Origin: Bog-756 sp963824645
GTDB lineage: Bacteria > Actinomycetota > Acidimicrobiia > Acidimicrobiales > RAAP-2
Reading direction: 5' to 3'
DNA length: 64,000 nt
NCBI GenBank assembly: GCA_963824645.1
Contig: CAWGQC010000004.1
Location: forward strand, 670,886-734,885
The position numbers and the translations under genes are program-made. Positions 1 through 8,868 of the stretch are shown here, piece by piece (within the stretch, counting starts at the first letter, position 1; every line of letters begins with the position of its first letter). The notes below the pieces were generated by a model. That model ran no database searches. It was not told the DNA's origin and saw only the letters and a program-made list of their open reading frames with translations.

Positions 1-180
1 CCCGATGGGGCCGAGCTCGAGGGTCTGGTGACCACTTCCGCAAACCGGGCTGTCCTCACCGTACGGGGCCGGCTGCTGGCCACCTCGGTGACCGCCCTGC
101 TCGAGACCGAACCGGCCCCGGCCGACCCGATCGGTATCGGGGTTCGGAGGCCAACCGGTACCATGCCTCCTTATGCCTGA
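1..180 (+). CDS. 3' end of an unidentified gene (partial)
   Basis: Frame 1 is open from the window edge to a TGA at 178-180, giving the last 59 residues of a protein whose start lies outside the window. The visible part is moderately hydrophobic and ends MPPYA. I recognise no family motif. Its stop overlaps the proposed glyS start by 8 bases, which suggests translational coupling and supports it being a real gene. No function can be assigned from this fragment. Confidence 0.45.
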   Translation, partial: PDGAELEGLVTTSANRAVLTVRGRLLATSVTALLETEPAPADPIGIGVRRPTGTMPPYA

Positions 181-1516
181 TACCGACGCGCCCGCCGACG
201 CGCCCGCCGACGGGACATCGGACCTGATGGAAAAGGTGGTCGGGCTGTGCAAGCGGCGCGGCTTCATCTTCCAGTCGGCCGAGATCTACGGCGGCTTCCG
301 CTCGACCTACGACTACGGCCCGCTCGGCGTCAACATGCTGCGCAACGTCAAGAACGCGTGGTGGGAGGCCATGGTGCAGCGGCGCGACGACGTGGTCGGC
401 CTGGACGCCGCCATCCTCTCCCCGCCGGCCGTGTGGGAGGCCTCCGGCCACCTGGCCAACTTCTCCGACCCGCTGGTCGATTGCCTGCACTGCCACCAGC
501 GCTGGCGTCAGGACAAGATCGAAGGAGTGTGTCCGGCCTGTGGGTCGACCGAGTTCACCCCGGCCCGGGCCTTCAATCTCATGTTCAAGACCCATGCCGG
601 ACCTCTGGAGGACGAGGGGGCGGTGACCTACCTGCGGCCGGAAACGGCCCAGGGCATGTTCATCAACTTCGCCAATGTGCTCCAGACCACCCGGAAGAAG
701 CCGCCCTTCGGCATCGCCCAGGTGGGCAAGTCCTTCCGCAACGAGATCACCCCACAGAACTTCGTCTTCCGGACCCGGGAGTTCGAGCAGATGGAGATGG
801 AGTTCTTCGTACCCCCTGATGACGCCCCTAAATGGTTCGACTACTGGCTTCACGAACGGTTCTCGTGGTACCTGGCGTTGGGCATTCCCGAGTCCGAGCT
901 CCGGCTGCGTCACCACGACGCCGACGAGCTGTCCCACTATTCGGCGGCCACGGCCGACGTCGAGTTCATGTTCCCCTGGGGTTGGGACGAGCTGGAGGGC
1001 ATCGCCAATCGCACCGACTTCGATCTCAAGGCCCACGCCGCCGCCTCGGGCGAGCGTTTGGAGTACTTCGACCAGCCCACCGGCGAGCGCTACGTGCCCT
1101 ATGTGATCGAGCCGGCGGCCGGAGCCACCCGCACCATGATGGCCTTCCTCCTGTCCTCGTACCACGAGGACACCGTGGGGGGCGAGAGCCGCACCGTGCT
1201 GCGTCTCCATCCCCGTCTGGCCCCCTATCAGGTGGCGGTCCTCCCCCTGTCCAAGAAGGAGACGCTCGAGCCGCTGGCCCGCCAGGTGCTGGCCTCACTG
1301 CAGCCCCACTTCATGTGCGACTACGACCTGACCCAGTCCATCGGCAAACGCTACCGCCGGCAGGACGAAGTGGGCACGCCGTGGTGTGTGACCGTCGACT
1401 TCGACTCGTTGGAGGACCAGGCCGTCACCGTCCGCGACCGCGACAGCACCGAACAGGTGCGCATCCCGATCGACGGGGTGGTGGCCGAACTGCGGTCGCG
1501 CTTCGAGCGGGCCTGA
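173..1516 (+). CDS. glyS: Glycyl-tRNA synthetase, alpha2 (class II) type
   Basis: Charges tRNA-Gly with glycine in the cytoplasm. At 447 residues it matches the homodimeric bacterial/archaeal-type enzyme (about 460), not the alpha2beta2 type. The class II core opens with KRRGFIFQSAEIYGG and DYGPLGVNMLRN. A four-Cys zinc module follows near residues 104-124 (CLHCH, then CPACGS). Class II motifs include FRNEITPQNFVFRTREFEQME and the C-terminal anticodon-binding domain starts near LAPYQVAVLPL. I keep the ATG at 173, which adds an Ala/Asp/Pro-rich leader of about 18 residues. An ATG at 227 (MEKVVGLC) is the alternative and aligns better with the usual family start. It overlaps the preceding gene end. 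Confidence 0.95.
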   Translation: MPDTDAPADAPADGTSDLMEKVVGLCKRRGFIFQSAEIYGGFRSTYDYGPLGVNMLRNVKNAWWEAMVQRRDDVVGLDAAILSPPAVWEASGHLANFSDPLVDCLHCHQRWRQDKIEGVCPACGSTEFTPARAFNLMFKTHAGPLEDEGAVTYLRPETAQGMFINFANVLQTTRKKPPFGIAQVGKSFRNEITPQNFVFRTREFEQMEMEFFVPPDDAPKWFDYWLHERFSWYLALGIPESELRLRHHDADELSHYSAATADVEFMFPWGWDELEGIANRTDFDLKAHAAASGERLEYFDQPTGERYVPYVIEPAAGATRTMMAFLLSSYHEDTVGGESRTVLRLHPRLAPYQVAVLPLSKKETLEPLARQVLASLQPHFMCDYDLTQSIGKRYRRQDEVGTPWCVTVDFDSLEDQAVTVRDRDSTEQVRIPIDGVVAELRSRFERA

Positions 1517-1661
1517 CACCCGTCGTTCCCGCCCCGGTCCCGGCTCGATTCCTCGTCCGATGCTGGGCCGCCCCTGGCCCCGCCCCGACACCGGGCTGTC
1601 CGTTTAGATTGGCGCGGGTCCCTCCCATACACCCCGATCCTCGGTGAATGGAGTTCCCGAC

Positions 1662-2423
1662 ATGCGATTCGTATTGGTTCACGGTGGATTCCACGGCGCC
1701 TGGTGTTGGAGCCGGACCATTCCCGAACTGGAGACGCTGGGCCACCAAGCCATCGCCATCGACATCCCCGGCCACGGCGAACGCAGCCACGAAGCGGCCA
1801 CCATGGCCAACCGCCTCGACGCCGTGCTGGCCGTACTCCGGCCCGGCGACGTGCTCGTCGGCCACTCGGGTGGCGGCCTGGAGATCACCCGTGCGGCCGA
1901 TGCGGCCCCCGACCTGGTCAGCCACGTCATCTACCTGGCGGCGGCCTTGCCGCTCGAGGGCCTCCTGATGCAGGAGGCCCTCGTCTACCGGGACGACGGA
2001 GCTACCGGAGGCGACTACGACGTCACCGGCATGCTGGCGCATCTACGTTTCGACGACGACGGTTCGATGGCCTTGGCCACCGCCGAGGGCGCACGGCAAC
2101 TCTTCTACCACGACTGCGATGCGGCCACGGTGGCCTGGGCCTTCGACCGGCTCACTCCGGAGGTGGCCGGTGACACCGCCACCACGCCTGTCTCCGTGCC
2201 ACGATTCTGGGAGGCTGAGCTGCCCCGCAGCTTTATCGTCTGCCTGCAGGACCGTGCCCAACCAAGGTGGCTGGCCGCGGTCACGGCACGACGGCTCGGC
2301 GTCGAACCCCTGGCCATCGATGCTTCGCACTCACCCTTCCTGAGCCGCCCGGCCGAACTGGCCCGACTGCTGGTCCAGGCCACGACCACCCAGCCCGTTG
2401 CCCCGCTCAGGCCCAACGGGTGA
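1662..2423 (+). CDS. Alpha/beta hydrolase
   Basis: Soluble serine hydrolase of 253 residues. The N-terminus has the oxyanion-hole motif VLVHGGFHGAWCW, followed by the nucleophile elbow GHSGG with Ser69. A C-terminal histidine (about His223, in DASHSPF) completes the triad. The pattern resembles the salicylate esterase/hydroxynitrile lyase-like and actinobacterial 'alpha/beta fold hydrolase' groups; the substrate cannot be read from sequence. I chose ATG 1662 because GGAG lies eight bases upstream; an in-frame GTG at 1644 is possible. It stands between glyS and a DUF1801 gene with no obvious operon partner. Confidence 0.85.
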   Translation: MRFVLVHGGFHGAWCWSRTIPELETLGHQAIAIDIPGHGERSHEAATMANRLDAVLAVLRPGDVLVGHSGGGLEITRAADAAPDLVSHVIYLAAALPLEGLLMQEALVYRDDGATGGDYDVTGMLAHLRFDDDGSMALATAEGARQLFYHDCDAATVAWAFDRLTPEVAGDTATTPVSVPRFWEAELPRSFIVCLQDRAQPRWLAAVTARRLGVEPLAIDASHSPFLSRPAELARLLVQATTTQPVAPLRPNG

Positions 2424-2532
2424 TGGCCAGGGTCCCGCCGATGGGCGCCAGCACTGCTCACCCGAAGCGGGGGAGGCGCCGTCCCACTGCGCTCCCTTGA
2501 CCTCGATCGACGGTGGGCCAAGAATCAGATCC

Positions 2533-2907
2533 ATGTCCAGTACCGAGATCGACCAGTACCTGGCCGGGGTGGACGAACCCAAACGGTCCACTCTGCAGAA
2601 ACTGCGCCAGACCATCCTGGAGGTGGCCCCCGATGCCGAGGAGGGGATTTCCTACGGCCTCCCCGCGTTCAGGGTGAACGGGAAAGTCATCGCCGGATTC
2701 GCCGCCTTCAAGAACCATCTCAGCTACCTGCCCCACAGTGGTTCGGTATTCCCCGTCCTTCGGGACCAACTGGCCGGCTATACGACGTCGACGGGGGCGC
2801 TTCGTTTTCCCATCGATGCGCCGCTGCCGAAAACTCTGGTGCAGAGCCTGGTCACTGTGCGCCTGGCCCAGGCTTTTCCGGACCAGGCCAGCCGGCCGGG
2901 ACATTAG
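2533..2907 (+). CDS. DUF1801 domain protein
   Basis: A 124-residue soluble protein starting MSSTEIDQYLAGVDEPKR. The family core is clear: LRQTILEVAPDAEEGISYGLPAF, then the FKNHLSYLPHSG stretch and the closing LRFPIDAPLPKTLVQSLV. DUF1801 proteins (YdhG-like) are small proteins with a frataxin-like fold and no firmly established role; an iron-related role has been proposed for some. The ATG at 2533 gives the standard family length. It is followed 27 bases later by a methyltransferase on the same strand, so the two may be cotranscribed. Confidence 0.85.
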   Translation: MSSTEIDQYLAGVDEPKRSTLQKLRQTILEVAPDAEEGISYGLPAFRVNGKVIAGFAAFKNHLSYLPHSGSVFPVLRDQLAGYTTSTGALRFPIDAPLPKTLVQSLVTVRLAQAFPDQASRPGH

Positions 2908-2934
2908 GTCCGGGCATCGGCCAAACGGCACCCG

Positions 2935-3675
2935 GTGACGGCCGCCTACGACCAGATCGGAAGGGGATACTCCGCCTTCCGGGCCACCGATCCCAGCATC
3001 GCGGCCGCCATATCGGCAGCCCTGGCCGGTGCGGACTCCGTGCTCAACGTCGGTGCCGGGTCCGGCTCCTACGAAGAGTGCGCCCCGGGGTGTCTGGCCG
3101 TGGAGCCGTCAGCCACGATGATGGCGCAGAGACCACCGGGGAGCGCTCCGGTGGTCCAAGCCGTGGCCGAACACCTGCCGCTCCGTTCGCGCTCTTTCGA
3201 AGCGGGCATGGCCCTCCTCACTGTTCACCATTGGGACGATCTGTTTTCCGGCCTCACCGAGCTGCAGCGGGTGGCCGGGCGATTGGTGATCCTGACCTTC
3301 GACGCCGATGTCCACGACGCCCTCTGGTTGTTTGCCGAATACCTCCCGGAGGCGACGGTGACCGCATCGCAACGGCCACCCCGGCCGGAGGACATCGGTG
3401 CTCTACTGGGTGGGGCTCGTGTCGAAGTGGTCCCCGTGGGCCCCCTGTGTCGGGACGGATTCGCGTCGGCCTACTGGCAGAGGCCGCATGCCTACCTTGA
3501 CCCGGAGGTCCGGAGGTGCTGTTCGGGCTTGGCCGAGCTTCCCGCCCCCCTGGTCGAGGAGCGTATGGAGCGCCTGTCCGCCGACCTCACCAGCGGCCGT
3601 TGGGAGGACACCCATGCCGACCTGCTCACAGCCACCTCCTTTGACGGCGGCCTGCGTCTGGTGGTCACCGATTGA
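2935..3675 (+). CDS. Class I SAM-dependent methyltransferase
   Basis: A 246-residue protein with a GTG start, MTAAYDQIGRGYSAFRATD. The SAM-binding glycine-rich motif I is LNVGAGSGSYE (about residues 39-49), followed by an acidic motif II (AVEPSATMM) and motif IV/V (MALLTVHHWDD), typical of the UbiE/Methyltransf_11 group. The substrate is unknown. The 27-base gap to the DUF1801 gene suggests a two-gene unit. No transit or membrane segment is seen, so it is cytoplasmic. Confidence 0.85.
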   Translation: MTAAYDQIGRGYSAFRATDPSIAAAISAALAGADSVLNVGAGSGSYEECAPGCLAVEPSATMMAQRPPGSAPVVQAVAEHLPLRSRSFEAGMALLTVHHWDDLFSGLTELQRVAGRLVILTFDADVHDALWLFAEYLPEATVTASQRPPRPEDIGALLGGARVEVVPVGPLCRDGFASAYWQRPHAYLDPEVRRCCSGLAELPAPLVEERMERLSADLTSGRWEDTHADLLTATSFDGGLRLVVTD

Positions 3676-3746
3676 TCCAATGATGGAGGGACGGGTCGAC
3701 TTCATCCCACCACGGGGCGCTCGACCCCATCACCGATCCGGCGGTC

Positions 3747-5822
3747 ATGGTATGGGAGCATCGCCGGGTGAGACGATGGACACAGGTCTCCCGTGTGGGA
3801 ACGACGGGGATGGCACTCGTGGCCATGGCGGCCGCCGCCTTCCTGCTGTCGACGGCGGGCTCCCACGCCCAGGCGGCCGGCACCACCCACCCCTACCAGG
3901 TCACCTTCGTGGCCCGGCAGTGCCCGAACTACCAGGACATAAGCGCCAACCTGGCCCGCAACAATATTCAAGAGAGCCTGCAGGACCTCGGGCCTGACAC
4001 CTTCTATCAGCCGGGCCAACCCATCTCACCGTCGATCGAGACGCCCCATCAGCCCGCCTGCACACCCCTGGCGGGGTGGCAGTTCACCTTCGGGAGCGGG
4101 ATCGACGGCACAACGCCGGGTACCAATCTGTCGCGGGTGTCGGCCCCCGGCGCCCCCGTGACGACGGAGGCGTCGGTTCCGTTGCTCGACCCCCAGGGCG
4201 ATCCCACCGGTGGGTCGATCGCCGGTGCGGTAACCGTCGCCCTCACCCCGGCCCAGGTGTCGGCGGCCCTGAGTCGGAACCTGTGGGTGCAAGGAGGTAC
4301 GGCCACCGATCCCCTGGGGACCGGTTCGTTCGGTGACCGTTACGCATTCGGCGCCCTGCGCTGCGCCATCGACAACCTCAACGGGGACAACGTGGAGTGG
4401 GTCGGTTTCCCCACCGGCACCACCAACGTGTTCTGCTACTACTACGCCGTGTCCCAGACCCCCGCCCCGGGCACCATCGTGGTCAAGAAGCAACAGGTGC
4501 TGGCGGCCGACGAGACGGCCTCGACCAACACCTTCCCGTTCAACGGATCGGTGTCCTACAATCCCGGCGGTAACTTCGATGTCCCGGTCAGCGGCCCCTC
4601 CGGTGCCACCGGTTCGGTGTCGTTCACCCGCGACTCCGGTGTCGATTGGAACTTCACCGAACTGCCCTACGGGGGCTTCAGCTTCACCTCGGTGACCTGT
4701 AGCTCGAACAGCGGGCTGAGCACGTTCAAGCAGGGGTCGGGAACCCCCGCGCCCACGCTCACTTCCACGGTCAACGATCCGGTCATCGTCGATCTGGCCC
4801 CGGCGGACGTCGCCACCTGCACCTACGTGGACACCCGCAACGTGGTCGACCTGACCGTCCTCAAGCAGACCACCGGGGGAAGCGGTCCCACCACCTTCGA
4901 CTTCGGGATGACCGGTCCGACCGGCGGGCTGCCGGATCTGTCGGCCACCGTCTCCCAGCCCGACGACCCGGTGGTGGCCTGCACGGCGACGGCGGTGTGC
5001 GACACCGTCGACACCGGTGGGTCCTTTCCGGCCACCTACACCATGACCGAGGCGTTGCCCCCGGCGGCCCCCGCCGGCACCTGGGCGGTATCGGGGTTCG
5101 AGTGCAACGGCAACGGAGGGCCCACCACCGACCCGACCCAGTCGGTGACCATCACCTCGCTGTCCGACGCCATTCAGGCCTGCGTCTTCACCGACTCGTT
5201 CACGCCCACCGGCAGCGTCACCATCACCAAGACGACCACGGGCGGTGTCGGGAGCACCGACTTTGTGGTGACCCCGGTCACACTGCCGTCGGACGAGAGC
5301 GACACCGGCCAGACACTGCTCAGCGCCACCACCACCCAGCCCGGCGTCCCGGTCACCGCCACCCTGACCTCGGGGCCCCCGATCGATCCGTTGGCGGTCA
5401 ACCAGCAGTACTCGATCACCGAGGAGGGACCGGAGAACACCGTGGCCGGAACCTGGGCCACCCATTCGATCAGCTGCAACGGGGCGGCCACCGACCCCAC
5501 GGCCTCGGACACGGTGGTCACCCTGACCGCCGCCGATCCCCACATCACCTGTGCTTTCACCAACGCCTTCACCGCCGCCCCGCCTGCCACCACCACGACC
5601 ACCACCACGGCCGCCGTCACCACGACGACCACCACCGCCGGACCTCAGGTGGCTTCGGCCACCTCCGCCGTCAAGTTGGCCGCCACCGGTCTGGACACGC
5701 CCCTACTGCTCGAGGTGGGCGTGCTCCTGGTGCTGGCCGGACTGGCCCTGATGGCCGGGGAATGGACACGCCGGTCCCACGGCCCGCGGCCCGGGTCCGG
5801 CGAGCGGGGCCGGCCGCACTGA
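3747..5822 (+). CDS. Surface protein with prealbumin-like repeats and an LAATG cell-wall sorting signal
   Basis: A secreted 691-residue protein. A basic N-terminus and hydrophobic stretch end near SHAQAAG, a plausible signal peptidase site. The middle holds several Ser/Thr-rich modules, each with paired Cys and phrases such as FPFNGSVSYNPGG, TYTMTEALPP and YSITEEGPENTVAGTW. These resemble the prealbumin-like/SpaA-type domains of actinobacterial surface proteins. A Thr/Pro tract (about residues 610-635) leads to LAATG at 644-648, then a hydrophobic segment and a basic tail (WTRRSHG). That layout matches a class E sortase substrate (LAxTG). No sortase gene is in the window. Start at ATG 3747; GTG 3768 is possible. 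Confidence 0.75.
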   Translation: MVWEHRRVRRWTQVSRVGTTGMALVAMAAAAFLLSTAGSHAQAAGTTHPYQVTFVARQCPNYQDISANLARNNIQESLQDLGPDTFYQPGQPISPSIETPHQPACTPLAGWQFTFGSGIDGTTPGTNLSRVSAPGAPVTTEASVPLLDPQGDPTGGSIAGAVTVALTPAQVSAALSRNLWVQGGTATDPLGTGSFGDRYAFGALRCAIDNLNGDNVEWVGFPTGTTNVFCYYYAVSQTPAPGTIVVKKQQVLAADETASTNTFPFNGSVSYNPGGNFDVPVSGPSGATGSVSFTRDSGVDWNFTELPYGGFSFTSVTCSSNSGLSTFKQGSGTPAPTLTSTVNDPVIVDLAPADVATCTYVDTRNVVDLTVLKQTTGGSGPTTFDFGMTGPTGGLPDLSATVSQPDDPVVACTATAVCDTVDTGGSFPATYTMTEALPPAAPAGTWAVSGFECNGNGGPTTDPTQSVTITSLSDAIQACVFTDSFTPTGSVTITKTTTGGVGSTDFVVTPVTLPSDESDTGQTLLSATTTQPGVPVTATLTSGPPIDPLAVNQQYSITEEGPENTVAGTWATHSISCNGAATDPTASDTVVTLTAADPHITCAFTNAFTAAPPATTTTTTTAAVTTTTTTAGPQVASATSAVKLAATGLDTPLLLEVGVLLVLAGLALMAGEWTRRSHGPRPGSGERGRPH

Positions 5823-5999
5823 GGGCGAGGACCGGATGGAGCGGTTGGCTCCGGTGGGCGAGCGGGGGGTGACGGCGGGGATGGCCCGCAGCCCTTCCCG
5901 CCCCGCGCCGGCCAGGTAGTCTGAGCTGTCGGCGCCGTCCCTGCCCAGCGAGCGGCACGGCACGATCACCCCCGAATCCACTCAGGAGCACCTTTCCTC

Positions 6000-8822
6000 A
6001 TGCCGTACGTCTTCGACTTCGACCACAAGCACCGCAAGCCGCCCATGGACATGAAGGACCTTCTCGGCGGCAAAGGCGCCAACCTGGCCGAAATGACCTC
6101 GGTTCTGGGCCTGCCCGTGCCCCCCGGCTTCACCATCGCCACCACCGCCTGTCGGGACTACATGGAGAGCGGGTGGCCGACCAGCCTGACCAAGGAGGTG
6201 GCCAACGCCCGGGCCCGGCTGGAGCGGACCATGGGTAAGCGCATCGGCGATCCCAGCGATCCCCTCCTGGTCTCCGTGCGCTCGGGGGCCAAGTTCTCCA
6301 TGCCGGGGATGATGGACACGGTCCTAAATCTCGGGCTCAACGATCAGTCGGTCGAGGGCCTGGCCAAGCAGACCGATGACGAGCGCTTCGCCTATGACTC
6401 CTACCGGCGCTTCGTGGCCATGTACGGACGGATCGTCCTCGGGATCCCCGGCGAGGAGTTCGATGCCCTCCTCGAGGCGGCCAAGGAACTGGCCGGCACC
6501 GACTCCGACGCCGGCGTTCCCGTCGAGCTCCTCCGCTACCTCGTCGACGCCTACCAGCAGATCGTCGAGCGCCATACCGGCCACCCCTTCCCCCAGGACC
6601 CCGACGACCAGCTGCGCGGCGCCATCGAGGCGGTTTTCGCCTCCTGGAACGGGCCACGGGCGGTGGCCTACCGGGTGCGCGAGAAGATCGCCCACGATCT
6701 GGGTACGGCGGTCAACGTTCAGGCCATGGTGTTCGGTAATCGCGACGACAACTCGGGTACCGGCGTGGGCTTCACCCGCGATCCGGCCACCGGTGACTCG
6801 GGCGAGTACGGCGACTTCCTGGTCAATGCCCAGGGTGAAGACGTGGTGGCCGGTATCCGCAACACCGAACCCCTGTCGGCCCTGCGGGACAGGTTCCCGA
6901 AGATCCATAAGGAGCTCCTGGCCATCTTCGCTCGACTCGAGCGCCACTACCGGGACATGTGCGACACCGAGTTCACCATCGACCAGGGCAAGCTGTGGAT
7001 GCTCCAGACCCGGGTGGGGAAGCGGACTGGCCGGGCCGCCCTCAAGATGGCCGTGGACATGGTGGGGGAGCGAGCCATCCATCTGAGCAAAGAGGAGGCG
7101 GTGGGCCGGATCACCGGCGAACATCTCGAACAGGTTCTCCACCCCCAGTTCGCCGGGTCCGGGTACGCGGTGCTGACCCGTGGCCTGGGCGCGTCTCCCG
7201 GGGCCGCCGTGGGCCGGGTGTACCTCACCGCCGACGACGCCCAGGCGGCGGCCGAGCGGGGCGAAAAAGTGGTGCTGGTGCGTAGCGAGACCTCACCCGA
7301 CGACGTGCACGGCATGCTGGCCTCCGAGGGGATCCTGACGGCCCGCGGTGGGCTGGTCAGCCATGCCGCGGTTGTCGCTCGGGGGTGGGGGAAGCCGGCC
7401 GTGGTGGGGGCCGAAGCAGTGCGGGTGGGCCCGGCCTCGTTCACCGTGGGTGACACCGAGGTGGCGGAAGGGGAGTGGATCTCGCTGGACGGCACGAACG
7501 GAATAGTGGTGCTGGGCCAGGTCCCGGTGTCGGTGGGTCAGACACCGCCCGAGTTCGACACCATCCTCGGGTGGGCCGACCAGATCCGGGCCGGCTATCT
7601 CGGTGTGCGGGCCAATGCCGACAACGGTCCGGACGCGGCCAACGCCCGCCGGCACGGAGCCGAGGGCATCGGCCTGTGCCGTACCGAGCACATGTTCCTG
7701 GCCGAGGACCGCCTTCCCATCGTGCGCCGGATGATCCTGGCCGCCACCCCGACCGAGGAGAAGGACGCCCTCGAGGCGCTGCGGGTGGCCCAACGGGCCG
7801 ATTTCGAGGACATCCTGGAGGCCATGGACGATCTGCCGGTCACCATCCGGCTCCTCGATCCTCCGCTTCACGAGTTCCTGCCCGACACCGAGGAGCTGGC
7901 CATCAAGGAAGCAACCGTCGGCCTGTCGGACGAGGAGGAGCGCCTGTTCGAAGCGGCCCGGGCGTGGCACGAGGTCAACCCGATGCTGGGTACCCGGGGC
8001 GTCCGCCTCGGTGTCATCAAGCCGGGCCTCTACGCCATGCAGGTGCGCGCCCTGATGGAGGCGGCGCTGGACCGGGTGGCGGCCGGCGGTCACCCGATCG
8101 TCGAGATCATGATCCCCCTCACCGTCACAAGAGAGGAGCTGGCTCTGGCCCGGTCGTGGGTGGAAGCGGCCATCGCCGAGGCGGAGGCTGGGGCATCCAT
8201 CGGCACGGCCAGCCCGCCATCCGCCAAAGCCCGGAAGGCGTCCGGGTCGTTGGAGGTCCTCATCGGCACCATGATCGAGACCCCCCGGGCCGCCCTGGTG
8301 GCCGGCGAGATTGCCGAGGAAGCCGACTTCTTCTCCTTCGGGACCAACGACTTGACCCAGATGACCTTCGGCTTCAGCCGTGACGACGTCGAAGGGCGGA
8401 TGATGGCCTCCTACCTCGAGCTCGGTCTGTTGAAGAGGAACCCGTTCGAGGTGGTCGACCCCGACGGCGTGGGTGAGCTGGTGCGCCTGGGCGTGACCCG
8501 GGGCCGGGCCACCCGGCCGTCCCTCAAAGTCGGTGTGTGCGGTGAGCACGGGGGCGACCCCGACTCCATCGCCACCTTCTACGCCGCCGGGCTCGACTAC
8601 GTGAGCTGCTCCCCCTTCCGGGTGCCCATCGCCCGGCTGGCGGCCGCCCAGGCGGTGCTGGCCGATCCCGGGTCCCGCCGGCCCCGTGCCACCAAGGCAT
8701 CCAAGCAGGCCGCCAAGGTGTCCAAGGGGGCGGCCAGGGTGTCGAAGAGGGCGGCCCGGGTGTCCAAGAAGGGCAAGACCCAGAAGAAGGCCAGGGCCAA
8801 GGCAGGAGCGGCGCGCCGCTAG
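6000..8822 (+). CDS. ppdK: Pyruvate, phosphate dikinase with Lys/Ala-rich C-terminal tail
   Basis: Interconverts pyruvate, ATP and phosphate with PEP, AMP and pyrophosphate. The order is standard: an ATP-grasp nucleotide-binding domain (LLGGKGANLAEM; SVRSGAKFSMPGMMDT; FTRDPATGDSGEYGD), the swivelling phosphohistidine domain with His455 in SHAAVVARGWGKP, and the PEP-binding barrel ending in CGEHGGDP with Cys847. Two oddities. The residue two before the catalytic His, usually the regulatory Thr, is Val453. And the enzyme is extended from about residue 888 to 940 by repeats of the type KVSKGAARVSKRAARVSKK, resembling histone H1-like tails. AGGAG precedes the ATG by 11 bases. Confidence 0.95.
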   Translation: MPYVFDFDHKHRKPPMDMKDLLGGKGANLAEMTSVLGLPVPPGFTIATTACRDYMESGWPTSLTKEVANARARLERTMGKRIGDPSDPLLVSVRSGAKFSMPGMMDTVLNLGLNDQSVEGLAKQTDDERFAYDSYRRFVAMYGRIVLGIPGEEFDALLEAAKELAGTDSDAGVPVELLRYLVDAYQQIVERHTGHPFPQDPDDQLRGAIEAVFASWNGPRAVAYRVREKIAHDLGTAVNVQAMVFGNRDDNSGTGVGFTRDPATGDSGEYGDFLVNAQGEDVVAGIRNTEPLSALRDRFPKIHKELLAIFARLERHYRDMCDTEFTIDQGKLWMLQTRVGKRTGRAALKMAVDMVGERAIHLSKEEAVGRITGEHLEQVLHPQFAGSGYAVLTRGLGASPGAAVGRVYLTADDAQAAAERGEKVVLVRSETSPDDVHGMLASEGILTARGGLVSHAAVVARGWGKPAVVGAEAVRVGPASFTVGDTEVAEGEWISLDGTNGIVVLGQVPVSVGQTPPEFDTILGWADQIRAGYLGVRANADNGPDAANARRHGAEGIGLCRTEHMFLAEDRLPIVRRMILAATPTEEKDALEALRVAQRADFEDILEAMDDLPVTIRLLDPPLHEFLPDTEELAIKEATVGLSDEEERLFEAARAWHEVNPMLGTRGVRLGVIKPGLYAMQVRALMEAALDRVAAGGHPIVEIMIPLTVTREELALARSWVEAAIAEAEAGASIGTASPPSAKARKASGSLEVLIGTMIETPRAALVAGEIAEEADFFSFGTNDLTQMTFGFSRDDVEGRMMASYLELGLLKRNPFEVVDPDGVGELVRLGVTRGRATRPSLKVGVCGEHGGDPDSIATFYAAGLDYVSCSPFRVPIARLAAAQAVLADPGSRRPRATKASKQAAKVSKGAARVSKRAARVSKKGKTQKKARAKAGAARR

Positions 8823-8868
8823 CCACCGCCGGACGGTCGACCTCGCTCACGCGGTACCGTCATCAACC

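Noticed and set aside
56..1210. Long open frame opposite glyS
   Set aside because: High-GC antisense shadow; glyS motifs explain the region, and the reverse frame has no family signature or RBS.
4026..5543. 505-codon minus-strand frame opposite the surface protein
   Set aside because: Gly/Arg/Val-rich translation typical of the reverse of a Thr/Pro/Ala-rich gene; no signal or motif.
5580..5640. CACCACGAC-type simple repeat
   Set aside because: It encodes the Thr/Pro/Ala tract before the sorting signal; no independent element is implied.
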